From Maratus speciosus (taxonomy: Eukaryota > Arthropoda > Arachnida > Araneae > Salticidae): a stretch of DNA of 64,000 nucleotides. The position numbers and the translations under genes are program-made. Location: the NCBI GenBank assembly GCA_963932465.1, contig OZ010790.1, positions 352,247,087-352,311,086 on the forward strand. Direction: 5' to 3'. Below are positions 32,978 through 47,063 of this stretch, one piece after another. How positions within the stretch are numbered: the stretch's first letter is position 1; each line of letters opens with the position of its first letter. The notes under the pieces were generated by a model, which did not search any database, had not been told where the DNA came from, and saw only the letters and a list, made by a program, of their open reading frames with translations.

Positions 32978-34182
32978 AAACTAAAACTAATATTAACAAA
33001 ATTAAAATCATTGTTCGCTATTCACAACAAATAGAGAACAGTGACTATAAAACTCAAAATTCGATATAAAAATGTTTAAAGTTAATAAAGTTAATAATTA
33101 CATAAAAATTACTTTTTGGTAGTAAGGTAGCTATCGTTTTTGCCCTGCTTGACACGCGGCCATGCCATTAGCATGATGTTTTCAGCCCTATTCATGTGAT
33201 GGTAAGGCTCGCTGGTCAAAGGTCTTTCGTCCAGTGACGATGAATATTCTCTTAGAAAATTGAACGCCTCTGAAACTTTGGAGAATGGAGATGGAGCCTT
33301 AGGAACAAATTCATCCGTCTTTTTCTTCATCATCCGGTTTATTGGGCTCTGTTGATGTCATCATAACTTCTCAGCTAGGAGGCTACTAGATCTTTGTCGA
33401 TATTAATGAACGTGTCTACGTAGACAAAATCTCCCTTTCAGTTTCTTTTTCGCCAAGCTAGTTCTTCAACATCAGAGTATGCGAGGTTGGCTCTTTTGAA
33501 ATAATGTCCTCGCTACTTCCAAAATCCCCTTTTCTAAAACAATTTCCAATCGTCGTTGGTGAGACACTCTCGCATGCTACGGTAAGCACGTGCATGACGT
33601 CAAGTCCTGTAATAGGACGACCTCTTAACAAGAATGGTTGTTTTCGTGTTACATTTGACGAAGATATATTGTCGTAATATACGTGAGTCTGGTAATTTAC
33701 CTTGGCGCTGTTAATGATTCATTAGTCTACTGGCTGAGTGGCACTGGTAGAATTTGGAGATGAAAATTCAATTTGGACTTCCTCAGGCCTTCGTTATCTT
33801 TCGTATGCGCAGGGCAATTGTCCACAAGCAATAACACATGGCATGAATTTTTTCCATACACCGCGCCAGTCAATATTACGAAACCATGTTGAAACTAGTT
33901 GGATGAGCCAATCAAAAAATTTTCTTCTATTTCACACATCAGACATTTCAAAAATAGTTTTAGATGTTAATTTTTCAATTTTATTACTTCAATACTATAT
34001 CACCTTTGATTTCCATCTTAAATTTCTGCTTCAGTCAATTAATCGGAATAAAAACGAGTTAATCTCGATCATGATATTTATTTAAAACAATAGTTTTTGT
34101 TATTCTGTCTTACATCAGCTGTTTGCGAATAGCCGCGCCAGCAGGACGCGAGTTCCTGTCGCTGCACGAGCCGCCAATGGAC
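32978..34182 (-). pseudogene. second copy of the Tigger 3' region
   Basis: Directly repeats 23896-25055 with high identity (estimated above 90% by eye). It carries the C-terminal transposase tail (SSLDERPLTSEPYHHMNRAE at about 33240-33180). It has about 55 bp at 33296-33352 that the first copy lacks, so it does not descend from that copy as it now stands. Homology ends on the right at the GCCAATGGAC joint, at the same place where the Helentron-like insertion starts in the first copy. Confidence 0.85.
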
Positions 34183-34183
34183 A

Positions 34184-34684
34184 AAAAATCCCTGCCGGCC
34201 CGTCCTACAGGCAGAGGTAGATTTCGAAGTCAAATATGCTAATTTCACAAACAAAAACTAAATCATGATTTTAGAGATAAATCCACTTTAAAAATCTTAT
34301 ATGGCCGCTTTTGACGAGTTTTTAATTCATTTTTATATAATGGCTGGTTTTATCAGAATCATGTTAGGGCGGTATTTCCATCCCCTTGGTCCGATTTAGC
34401 CCATTAACGAACTTGACCGAGATTTTATGCTCATTGATTTTATGTATCAGTTTGGAATAGATTGGTGCAGAATTACGGAAGTTATCGTGTCCAGAAGAAA
34501 GTGATATATATATATATATATATATATATAGATAGATAGATAGATAGATAGATAAAGTTTTTTACTGAAGGTGGTTTTGGGTTCTAGGGGTCATGATCGG
34601 TGTAGATCTGCAAAAACTTTTCAGAAATTCCAATATAGGAACGATCCCAATAGGTAGTATTTCATACGAAATCTACCTAAAAGG
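34184..34684. repeat. mosaic block: uninterrupted counterpart of the RT insertion site
   Basis: 34184-34378 repeats 32270-32462 directly. 34375-34503 is the inverse of 31849-31980. 34504-34554 is (TA)n(GATA)n. 34553-34684 is the inverse of 29878-30005. The last three parts are contiguous here, whereas in the left copy the RT element separates them. Confidence 0.85.
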
Positions 34685-34729
34685 TGGGATTAAGAAGAAA
34701 ATTTCCATAACTCCGTAAATTCACAACAT

Positions 34730-35463
34730 ATAATATCCCCATGAATTTATCATATATCTTCTTAATAATATCTTCAACATTTATATAGACAAGTTTTTGA
34801 AGGACCCATTTTTAGAGCAAAAACGAATTAAAATTCATAGCGGTTGAAGAAAAAAATAATCTTATTAAGGGTGTATTCAAATCGAAACTGCTGTTTTTCT
34901 GACTCGTTTTTAAATTCATTTTTGCTCTGAAACGCATCCAATTGGTAGATTCTCTTATTCAGAAGCTATATAATGTACCGTAATGATCGATTTTTTGATA
35001 GAGGTAGAATATATTTCAAAAAATGATGTCAAGTTGGGCATTTTGAACAGAATTTACCGAAGCGATTGTGTTAAAAACGAAAAATACTGCCCTACTGCGA
35101 AAATATTTGTTTATTAATCAAGTTTTAATTAATTGAAAGAAAAATAAAAACACATGTCGCTTATACATTTTTTCAAAAATCACATCAAGAAGTTTCATAT
35201 TTTTTCTATTAAAAATGAATCTGAAAATGTGCCAGAAAATTTCGAGTTTTTGAGCATCGAAAAGTATCTTTTTAATACCGTCTTAACATGATTCTGATAA
35301 AACCAGCTATTATATAAAAAGGAAATAAAAATTCGTCAAAAAGGCCATATAAAACTGTTAAAGTGGATTTATACCTAATCATGATTTAGTTTTTGTTAGT
35401 GAAATTAGTATACTCAACTTCGAAATCTACCTCCGCCTGTAGGCCAGGCCGGCAGGGATTTAT
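34730..35463. repeat. right arm of the ~700-bp inverted repeat
   Basis: Inverse partner of 32265-32953, ending in CTGTAGGCCAGGCCGGCAGG. Divergence between arms is moderate and spread out. Confidence 0.8.
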
Positions 35464-38400
35464 TCTAAAATGCTTTTGCATACAGCTTATTTAAAGCGAT
35501 CTTCATGTAACAGACGCTAGGTAAGCATTTTCGTTAAGGTTTTGAAGTCTCACTTACTCCATTTTTAGGACCTTTTGTAAAAATGTTGAACGGTTTCACT
35601 AAAAGTTTTCCAACAGAAATTGATATTTATCAAAAATTATATAATTAAATTGGTAAAGAATAAAATATAGTTCAAAAGCCAAATATATGTTATTTAATAT
35701 GAGAATACAATCTTAGATTACGTGTATGCTTATAATGTGAGCAGAATTACTGGTTGTTGGTAGCCTTTGTGTGATATATAACATACAAAGTAAAAAAGAA
35801 AGATGTATTCAAGCGGAATTTTGTCAAAAAAGGATAATTATTTTTTGATCATTCAACATCAAAGTTTTCTGAAGTACAATTCTATTTTATCGCATAAGAT
35901 AAATCAGCGTAAGTTATTAGACACGTTAATCTTTACTGACACAAGATAGTATGAGAATATTGTTAAAAATGAAAATGTAAAATTTGTGCATTTATTTTTA
36001 AATTGCATTTTCGGAATAATTTTGAGCAACGTACTTTGAAGCAAATATTATACAAACATATCTAAACATATCTACAAACATATCTAAAGAAGGCTACGAG
36101 AATCGATAAAACCTTAGTTTTGAGTACTAAGAAATAATAAAGTTCGTGCAGATACTTATAGGTTTTATTTCATTTGTTTTAAAATTGCTTTAAACGACAC
36201 GTCATCTGTGCGATCTTAAGTGTAACCATATTCGTAAGTATGTTAAATAGTAGCATTCTAATATTAACCAAAAACATAGATAATGCTTGCAGAACGTTGT
36301 AGCCATTTTCTATAAACTTATAAAGCACTTTAAACATTACTCTTGACGATATATTTAAGAACATTTGAGAATACATAAAATTTCAAATATTCGTGACACG
36401 CATCACTTTGAGAAATGCGAAGAATTTTCATATCATTTTAAAAAAGATAGGATAATCAACTTCAGTGGATCATGTGATTGCGGAAGTTTCTATTTTGGGC
36501 TCCATAGTTGTTTATTGTAAATATTTCTATTCAAGATGACAGCGATCATTTGTTATAGCATAGAGTTTCAGTTTTTTTAAGGATTTGTATCCATTTTATA
36601 GATATTGTATAGCGAATAAATAAATCTTATAAATATACATCTATAAATGGGTAATGGCTAGCATCTTTATACTGAAAAAAGCATATAATGCGAGTACTTT
36701 AAACAATAAAATGCCAACATTTCGAACCTAAAATAAAATAGTACGTAGCAATTCTTAATTTTTAAACGGGTTTCTTATATCTTTCTAAATATGTCAAAAT
36801 GGATGTTTAAATAAAGTTTCTGGAACGCACATGTAATATAAAAGAGACTTTAAAAGTAGAATTTGTTAAAAATATAAGAAATTGAAGATTATCAGTGCCA
36901 ATGTCCTATTTCTTTCAATGCAGATCGTTCTGTTATTGTCTGAAATGTATAGACAAAATTATGAAGGCAGTTAAATAGCTGGTTACTATTTTTATCACAC
37001 ATGCACAAATTTTAATCATGACATAATTTTATTATTTTAGTTCCTCGAATAGTGAAAAAATATCCTTTGATAGAATCTTTTCAAACTGAAATGAAGTGAC
37101 TTTTTAAAAATTCTTCAGATGAATGTGAAATATGATTTTTAAAAATATTTATCAACAATAAACATCTGTTTTGCTAAAAAAAATGTAAAATAATGAGTGG
37201 AAAGGCAAACGCAGTTAGCAGCTGATTGAGCAGCTGGTTGAGCAGAGCAAATTAATAACAAAAAATACCCATTAACCATAATATATCATGCTTTGGCACA
37301 AAACAAAACTTTGGTAATAAAAAGAAAATTTTTAATTTATGTTCAACATAAACTTTATGTTAAGACAGATAAAACTTAATTTCCTTGAGAATATTATACA
37401 AATTTTATTTTCAATTTTACTTTTTATTTCAGAATTTCTATTTGTACGATTGTCGTCTTGCGAGAAATTATATTTTTATTGTTACGTAACTGAAGACATT
37501 TACATAAAAATATTAATGTTACAGAGGGCAAAGGTAATCTCGGCAAGAAATTTACATTTATTGCTACTATAATATGCTTACATACCATTGGCACGAATTT
37601 TGTAAATTACCCGTTTATATATACAAGGTCATTCAAAACTTATCATTCAAATTTCGTGAGGAGGTAGATAATACATCAGGAAACCGATTTTACATAGGAA
37701 AGTATGTCCGCAAATATACTCATACGTATGTAGAAGGCGCTGTCTGTAGTCAGTCTTCCAATGCGTCCCAGTCATTATTTTGACTTTGAAACGCGTATCT
37801 TAATAATTGTCTTATTCAAAAACTTAATATAAACTTTTAATCCCTTCATTAAATTTAATCAACCAACAAACTGTAAAATTCTGTGCGCAGTTAGTTTATT
37901 TTTCGAATGTTTATAAAAGCCATTTTTACATTTTTATTTTATTCCATCTCAATTTCCACGCAGCCTTCTAGAGTCAGCTGAATCACATCCAAATTCATCC
38001 GTCAGCAGAGCCAGGACTCATTTGTCTGACATTTCTCGCTCGCTCTTCATTAGTTGAATGACGGATCACAGTTTCTTCCGTGTCTGGCTCATGAATTTGT
38101 TTGGTTAGTCTGAAGTTTACATTTCAATCGGGATTTCTCCACGTATTCTAATGAAACTCTCGAGCATGATCTGAGAAAAAAATATTTTTGTGCTGTTTGA
38201 TTGTTTATTTGTTACCTGGTGTCCAATGTCACGTAGAATATTTAAATCGTTCTTTAACATCTTTTTCGTATGAATAATTAGTTCGTGTTCAGTCATGATG
38301 GCTCTGAATAATTCTCACCCTGTGGGAATCGTTTACATTGATGCGCTGTGATGAAATAAACAGTTTCCAATGACTTCAGCCTATGTTTTGTTGGGAAAAC

Positions 38401-38735
38401 CCTAGATTTATTCATCCTTTTTTTTTCAACACTCACGCAGTCTTATCTGCTTTGTAGTAGACTGTATCATAAATCAATGGTTCTTTGATTGGTCTTCAGC
38501 AATCTCATCACTATCAACAATCGATAGAGTTGATTAAATAAGTCAACTAGAGTATTCTATCTGTCTACAGCTGCTACATGTCCACAGTGTTGACATCTGC
38601 AATAGCGATGCTTGCACTAAGTGGTAAGACTGTTATACAACCTCACCAATGGCTGGTTAATATATAGAACTAATCCAGCAATATGTCGGAAACAGCACGA
38701 CGTGATTATTCAATTTAAACCATTTATTTGTTACG

Positions 38736-38737
<2 letters not shown>

Positions 38738-38807
<70 letters not shown>
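38738..38807. repeat. (TA)35 microsatellite
   Basis: Uninterrupted TA run of about 70 bp. It produces spurious open frames on both strands. Confidence 0.95.
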
Positions 38808-38810
<3 letters not shown>

Positions 38811-39219
38811 ACATTAGTAGTACAACAGTTCAACTTTGAAGAAGTATTCAAGTAAATCCTGTACAATTATCCAACTGAATTATTATATGTAATTTTTTAA
38901 AGAGAAATATTAATTGGTTTTATTTGTTTTTTCATAAGAGATTACATAAGGGTCATTCTATACAAAATGAGCAAATCACCTGTGGCAGACATGTCACAGA
39001 TTTTAATGAAAATCAGTTTGTAAGTAGATCATACCTATTTATTAGTAAATGTAAAATAATAAATTTCCGAATTGTTTATTTAAGTATTAAAATTAACATT
39101 AAAAATGGATGCAGAATCGATGTTTCAATTTTGATTATTAGCTTTAAGAATGCAAAAACTATAATACAAATTATTTATAATTAGGAATGAAGATACGTAA
39201 CAGATTGACGTAAGTTAGT

Positions 39220-39560
39220 AATGGCATTTTTATTCCGAAATGAGAAAAAAAAATTATTTTTGAAAATTCTTGAGGGAAAAATGGAACATTTCTATTTCTC
39301 GTTTAGAGATGAAGGACACCTCTGACAATATCAAAATTACTTGACGTTATAGATAAATGTATATTTATTAAATATTCAAACTTTCATTCTTGCCTTTTTA
39401 TTCCTTAATGAGAAAAAAAAAATAAATAGTAAAAAATGTTGAGGTAAAATGCTATATTTCTATCGCTTCTTTCGTCATGAAGGAATGCTTTTTAAAACTT
39501 TAAATTTTTGATATTATAGATATAAATGTGTATTTTAAATATAGAAACTTTTTTACTTCC
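39220..39560 (+). repeat. ~170-bp tandem repeat, two to three units
   Basis: TTTTTATTCC..AATGAGAAAA recurs at about 39226 and 39396, with TTCTAT.(T/G)C and GATGAAGGA following in each. A third, weaker unit starts near 39560. Confidence 0.6.
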
Positions 39561-41125
39561 TTTCAGTTTTTTTTTTTTTTTTTTTTTTTTTTTGCCTCTA
39601 GAAGTTTTTTAATTAAAGTAGAAAAAAAGGACTCAATTGAACAAAAATTACGTATTAACACCTAAATCCAGATACAGAAATAGATGGCAGCACTAAATTT
39701 TTTCACCTTGAAATCGTGCAATATTTTAAGAAACTCGTTCGAATTCAAAGAAAAACAGCTTATGGAATGTAGTTAATATTGCCTTTTTGAACGCATTTTT
39801 GCTATGTTAGGAATCGAAAGGCAATGTTGAAATTTTTTTAGTATATCATGGACTCACTGAACTTTATGACTGTGCAATATTGTTAATGTAGGACCTTTCC
39901 TTTATTTATATTTTTGCTCATACAAAAGAGGAAAAATTATGATTTTGTAAATTTCTTACAGTTTCTAAGTTTTTTAAGATGAAGGAAATAAATGGCAGCT
40001 TTCAAACTTGGTGAATTTGATCTTCATATGGAATATTACATCATGCATCAATTTCACAGATTTTTTTTTTTAATTCGTTCGATTTTCTAATAATTTTGAT
40101 TTTCTAATTAACGTTTCTAATTTTCTCAAAATTCGCAAATTTTCATTTTTACAACCAATTAAAGATTAATCATGGTGTTACTAGATTATTATTACTCAAT
40201 AAATAAAAAGATAATTTTTCAGAGGTTACATTATTATTAAAAAAAAATTCATTTCAGTTAAATAGTTTTCACGATACAGAACTTCAAACTTGCAACTTTG
40301 GACGATTGCACACATGCAATTCTTTATCACAAGTTTTTTAAATGAACAAAACTGCTAAAATAATTTGTTTTTTGTGAATATATTTTGCAGAACTCTATTT
40401 GAACATGGATTGAAGCTGTATATAAAATTTTTATTAAAATCGGTTACTATGTGGACACGACTTTTTAAAATTTTTTGCTCATTTTACGTGGAATGGCCCA
40501 TAAGAAAATGTATATTTAATGATTTAGCGCTATTCAGATGTCACAAGAAATCACACGATATTTAATGTTAAGCCCACTACATTATCATGTTTATCAAAAA
40601 TGGAATTGCACAGTAAAAAAGGTTAATATTACATACTAAACACGAGCTGAAGACATAGTTTTCAAAGTAATCTTCAGCTTACAAATATCAGAAGTAGCAG
40701 AAATTCTCGAATGCATAATCTTTCCCATAATTTGAAGAGTGAATATCGCTGATATCTAACTATATCTAAATATAAATATCACAGTTTATGTATATGTTAC
40801 ATATACAAATCTACAGTTTATTATCTATGTGAACGAAATTTGGCTAGCATACTTTGGAAAACTAGCTGGATATTTTACAAATTTAGATGAAAAATCATAA
40901 CCCCTGCTCCTCTTAAATTAATTTATTATACATATTATAAAAAGTTTTTATTTTTATTTTGAAAAATTTTTTTTTTCGAATTACCCCATTCTGAAAAAAA
41001 AATCTGTACATGACAATTTCAAACATCAATACTTTGTTTTTATAAGACAATAAAAATGCAGACTTACTCGGTATATTTTCTCATGAAAAACGGATGTCCT
41101 TCGGAACGAATAATGTACATTTTTC

Positions 41126-41161
<36 letters not shown>

Positions 41162-44100
41162 ACGTTGTACATTCATTTGAATTTATTTGAAATTAAAACA
41201 TTTGCTATAATACAGGCATGTAAATTTCAAGAAAAAAAAATTAAAATAGATTCCTAAATACAAAACTTTTTTCGATGGAAGAAACATAATGCAAAGTTAA
41301 AAGGGTTTTTTAAGCTCTAAATAGGTACCCCTAGCTAGAAAAAGAGAAAAAAAACAAGAAATACATAATTTTTATAAAATTAATGTAAATTCATGTTATG
41401 ATACAAAATGTAACCTTTCATTTAATAATGATGTTTTATAATGTGGAAGTCACCTGTCGTCAATAAATTAATGTCAATTGAATAAAAAGTATAACCATCA
41501 TTTTTGACGAAATCGAATTTCACCGATTCTATGAATTATTATTATTATTATTTTATATACTGTTAGAGAAATTGTTTATTTTTTCGTTTTACGCATACCA
41601 AAGAAATCGTGCATCATATTTTATACCATCAACAATAAATACTTTAAGCCACTTTTTCCTGGTTCTACTGACATTTCCATTATTAAAAAATATTATATAT
41701 GATTTTTCAACGTCGAAATGAAGTTGTAAACAATTAACATGAAACAATGAAGCAAAGTGTATGGTTTTAAAGAGGGATTTTTTTTCAAATATTTTTAATG
41801 TTTTGGAACAAAGTAACCTCTGCTGCGGCTTCTTTCTTCCATTCACTTAGTTTTATATAAAATGAATTTATTTCATATGTAAATGAATACATTTTTATTG
41901 AATTTCCTTGCAATAGCATTTGCTAATAAATTAACACTGCTAATTCAATAAAAAATGCTTTATTATTATTATTATTAAACACAATAAAACAATTGTTAAT
42001 ATTAAAGAAACGAGAAACAGTTTTCGTCATGTTATCCTAAGCAACTGGAAGAAAAACAATTAATGCAACATATTGCTACAGTAACATTTGAAAAAAAAAA
42101 TGTACTTAAAACATGTTTAAACAGATTTGGTTGTATAAAAGGCTATTCTAAGTAAATGAGGCACATTTCTCACCAAAAAAGGACTGGCAAAAAGTAGCCC
42201 CGAAATACCAATTTTCATGTTAGCTTTATGAAAACGCGAACATCTCCTCTCAAAATGAAAAGTTAAAGGAAAAACTGTGATCACACATTGGTTACTGGTT
42301 AGTAAAGATTATATTTTGACACTTATCTTATTTGTAGCTCTTATCCAGATTTGTTCACTGTAGAAAGTTTGGAGAGTTCAAATTTACACAGGAAAACAGT
42401 TGTTTACAAACACATCCAGCGTTGCCACTAAAAAAATTAAATTACCCCCAAATTATTCAAATACCCTATAGTAGGCTATAAAATGTTTTTCAAGGACAAA
42501 CACTCCAAATTATCTTGTATTGTTTGTTTAATACAAAGAATAAAATATTTTTTTTATGGGATGGACCAAAGTAACCCCACAAGGACCAAAGTAGCCCCAG
42601 TTGAGGGTAATGCTTAAGTTTGTGTATGATAGGGTACTATGATTTCTTCAAAATAACTTCATTTGACATTTTACCGATTCTAGCGACAACGCACACATCG
42701 CCGCTGTTGCGTTAGCCATATTTTTAAGATATTGCAGCTTACTTTCCCCTTTTTTTTATATGAAAGAGGTCGTTGTTATATTAAACAATAATTGCTAGTA
42801 TCTTATGAGTAAAATGTTACAAATCGTACAGTATATGTCGTACATATATATATCGTACAGAGTGTAATATAAGAAGGAAATAGTTATGGAAGTATTTTTA
42901 TTAATTTTAATAAAAAGTTTTAAAGATTTTTACAATTGTTGTTTCAAGGGATATCGTTAACTCGATGCAAAAAATACAATAAAACAGCAAGGTCATACAA
43001 ATTTTCGCACTTTGAGATCATTTGCTGCTACGTTTTTTTCAATAAATAAACTATAATTAACATATGTTGGACAATCGCAACATGAAATATTATAAATAAG
43101 ATTACATTCGTTAAAAACACATAAATTTGCCTTATAGTACGCAAAACACGATCCTTTATATGAACTTGTACAAATAAAAAAAAATAATGAAAAAATAAAT
43201 TGTATGTTTCGAATTACTTCTGCAATCGTCCTCCGGATAAAATACGATATATTCAACATCATATTTTACATTGCAGACGCATCTTGAAACGTGTATTTTT
43301 TTTTGCAATATTATTATTTGTACAAGTTCATATAAAATTTCTTGTTTTGTGTACCATTAGGCAATATAATATGTTTATAACGAATATATTCTTATTTATA
43401 AACTACAATCAAACAATGGATTTTAACAAAATGTGAGCGTAATGTGTCAAAAATATGTTCAAAAACCTTTCGTTTTTCACCATATTAAATGACATTGATT
43501 TTCTATGTACACATTTTTAAAAAATCTGACATTAAAAATAACATCTACGATTAGAATATTGTGTATTGGTATCTATTACAAATTTTTCATTACATTCCGT
43601 CATCAAATTTACGCAGTAACTTATTAGTGCTTATATTTTTGAAATTACGTAACGATTATATCAATGGGCTTTACATCTTGTGATTGAATAGCATCGGCAC
43701 ATATATTTCAATTATGATGCATATTTTTTAAAGCAAGCACCATTTTGATACTAAAAAAAATTACACAGCCATTTTTAATCTTCTATTTTTTCATGTAACA
43801 CTGGACCGTAATCAAATCTTCAACAAGTTTTTTCTATATATCAAGGCACATGTGATATCGTATAGACAACTTTTACTTACTGCCGCTAACACTCACCGTC
43901 ATGTGCTTCTTAAGAGGGCTTTGGGCTAATTTTTTTTGTATTTATTTTGATTATTCAATTAATTCTGAACACAGTGCAGAAAACAGCATAAAAATATTTG
44001 CATTTTTAAAGGAGTTATATGCATTTCTGTAACAATCGCTTTCAAAGCAGCACCCATTTCATTGAATTTTTAAGCCGCGTTTTCTCAATTCTTGATGTTT

Positions 44101-44454
44101 ACGACTATCCGTAAGATTAGAAAAAAAACTATTTGATGGAATGGATTAATTTTTTTTCCATGCATATAATTTCATTATCTACAGACAGAATTAATATATT
44201 TTATATAGTTTATTATTTTGCGTATTTTTAATGAAAAAAAGTATTTTTTAGGGTTTTTAAAATTTTCAACTTAGAGTAAAGTTTCCTGATCATATTAAAG
44301 CAAAAATTAGGTTATTATGTCAATTCAGCGTAAAGATATCTTACCGATGGTGATATGACACCTAATTTTTTTTTCGAAAACTGTGTTACATAAATTTTGC
44401 TATATTTTATATTTTACTACATTCAAGTGCTTCATTTTATAATTTTATAAGTCT

Positions 44455-46585
44455 ACTAGCAAACCCCGCGGCTATGCTCGCGTAATAGTTGAAATATGCC
44501 AAGTGATAAGTCCATGACTATTTTTTATTAGAAGATCACATTTTGGAATAATTCAAAAATTGCAAATTAAGAAACAGCTTGACTAAACTTCATTATAAAA
44601 GTGTAATAGACAGAAATGAGATTTTAATTAATAAGAAGAACTAAAACTAATTATATTATTATTATAATTTAGAAAGTAATTTGAGACTTTTATGCCCATT
44701 TCAGTATTCATTTGAAGTTTTGAATTTTTTAGAAACCATCTTAACACATTTACATCTCAAAATTAGCCATCATATCAAATTGCAAGTTTCTTGTCTAACA
44801 GTCTACTACCCCTCTGGTGTTAGTGGCACCAGAATAAAATGCCGAAACAGAGTTGAAATAGAATGTCTCGAAAAATGTTGAAACAGAGACTGACTTCATT
44901 AACTTGCCAACATTAACCTTGAAATCGGTTTTGTATTTCCTAATATTCTATAGAAAACGGAATTTAGATGTTTTTAAGGGCTTTCTTGTTGTTCCTACCA
45001 ATCAGGTGGTAGTGACACCGGCATAAAATATAGCCCGTATAGGATCAGGGCCTATCACTCGAGATTCGCAATCAATAACTTCTGTAATCGGTTTATTATT
45101 TCTTGAGATTCCATAGAAATCGTAATTTAGGACTCTTTTAGAATGCTTTTTGCTCCTTCTCTTCGCTTCCCAACTTTTTAATTTCGAATTTATTTTCGTC
45201 TGTTCTTATAGGACATTTATATTTTATAAGTTACTACCGTGCAATATTTAAACTTTCTAGCCTCTTCAGTACCGCAGAAATCGCAATTTAGAAAGTTTTT
45301 TGCTCCTGTAACCCTCTAGGGGTTGTGGCACCGACATAAAATATAGCTTATGTCTGAGCAGGTTCTATCACCATAAATTACCTACCATTATATTTGAAAT
45401 CGGTTTCGTATTTCATACGATTGCATAAAAATCGCAAATTAGAACGCTTATAGAAAGCTTTTCGCTCACTTCATCCTTTTAAATTTGGAATTTTTTTTCG
45501 CCACATCTTAGAAAGCATTTGCATCTTTGAAGTAATTACCATTCCAAATTAAAAAAAGTTAGACCCCTCTTTAGCACAAAAAGCGCAATTTAGAACATTT
45601 TTTGCTCCTGTAACCCGCAGGTGGTAGTGACAACAACAACATAAAATATAGGCTATGTTGGAGCGGGGACTGTCGCATCAATTTGAAACCATTACTTCTG
45701 AAATCGGTTTATATTTCCTCAGATTGCGTGGAAATCGCTATTTAGAACGTTTTTAGAACGTTTTTCGTTTATTTTCACACATTTCAATTTCAAATTTTTA
45801 AGGAACTCTTCTCAGAGAGCATTTACATCTCATAAGTAATTGCCATGCCAAATATCAAGTTGCTAGCTCCTCCAGTATCACAAAAATCCCAATTTAGAAC
45901 ATTTTTAAAAATGCATCCGCAAAGTGGTAGTGAATCCGACATGAAGTAGATACTATATTGGATTAATTGGACATCATCAATTTCCAACCATTACTTCTGA
46001 AATCGGTTGGGTGCTTTCACCAGTAACTACCATACCACATTCCATGTATGCATGGTATGTATTCCATGCCCTCTAGTAACATAAAAATCGCAATTTCGAA
46101 CGTTTTTTGCTTCTGCACTCCATCTAGGTGTAGTGGCACCGACATAAAGTGTAGCCTATGTTGGAGTAAGTGCTGTCACCATCATTTTGACATTATTAGT
46201 TTTTAAATCGGTACGGTACTTCCTGAAATTGCATAAAAATCGCCATTTAGAACGTTTTTTAGAACGATTTTCACGCATTTTCACCACTTTTTAATTTCTA
46301 TTTTTTTAAGAAATGTCCTTAGAGATCATTAGTATCTAATAAGTAACTACCATTCCAAATTTCATGTTTCTAGGCCCTTCAGTAACATAAAAATCGCATT
46401 TTTAGAACGTTTTTTGCTCCTGCACCCCCTTTTGACCAGTGGCACGGACATAAGATATAGCCAATGTTCAAAGTTGGACTAACACCATCATTTTGATTCC
46501 ATTACTTTTGTAATCGGTTCGGTAGTTCCAGAGCTTACCTCCTACAAATAAACAATTTTTACCTCTTTATAATATTAGTATAGAT
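44455..46585 (+). repeat. seven-unit ~300-bp tandem element
   Basis: Starts with CTAGCAAACCCCGCGGCTAT and GCTCGCG, and ends with TATAATATTAGTATAGAT. The body has AGTGGCACCGACATAAAATA-type markers at about 44816, 45006, 45321, 45620, 45925, 46130 and 46432. Each unit repeats CTGAAATCGGTTT, AAAATCGCAATTTAGAACG and TTTGCTCCTGCACCC. Spacing is about 300 bp in four cases and about 200 in two, from internal deletions. No frame. The GC-rich head and tandem body parallel the element at 16868. Confidence 0.8.
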
Positions 46586-46997
46586 GAACATACCTTAAAA
46601 ATATCAGAAAGTTTTAATAAGTTAAATTAAGTACTTCTTTTTTTATACGGACTCGGAGCGATACCTCTGTTTACATGTTTTTCGGCATCGATAAAGCCCT
46701 GACACCCTTTAAGTTCAGGAACAAATGTTAAACAGCTGTCGGGGTTTAGCCCATGATTTTTGGATACAGCTTCATCATTCTCCGTATAACCTTCGTCATC
46801 GTACAATTCCTTGAATCATAATCCGATGCATATGACTGCACGAGCTGTTTTCAATATATCAGATTTTAAAATATTTTAATTAATACAGGAAAGTATTGAT
46901 GCAATGCATAAATTTATGAATTATATATAATTTGGTTTTTTAAACAAATAAAACAACTTAAATAAATTTTTTTACGTTATCTTTGTTAAAATCAATG

Positions 46998-47063
<66 letters not shown>

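Larger units (their letters stand above)
35464..44454. other. long gene-free AT-rich stretch
   Basis: No open frame here resembles a known protein. Local features: (TA)n at 38738-38807 and 41130-41157, a ~170-bp tandem at 39220-39560, a T-run at 39568-39592, and a slightly GC-richer patch at 37960-38100. Two spots carry AAAGTAGCCCC (42192 and 42589), about 400 bp apart; their origin is unclear. Confidence 0.6.

Noticed and set aside
38621..38866. Frames with long Tyr-Ile repeats on both strands
   Set aside because: Translation of a (TA)n microsatellite.
42993..43262. GIY-YIG nuclease remnant of a Penelope-like element (NLIYNISCCDCPTYVNY)
   Set aside because: Weak resemblance only; no RT next to it and no catalytic Arg or Glu context.
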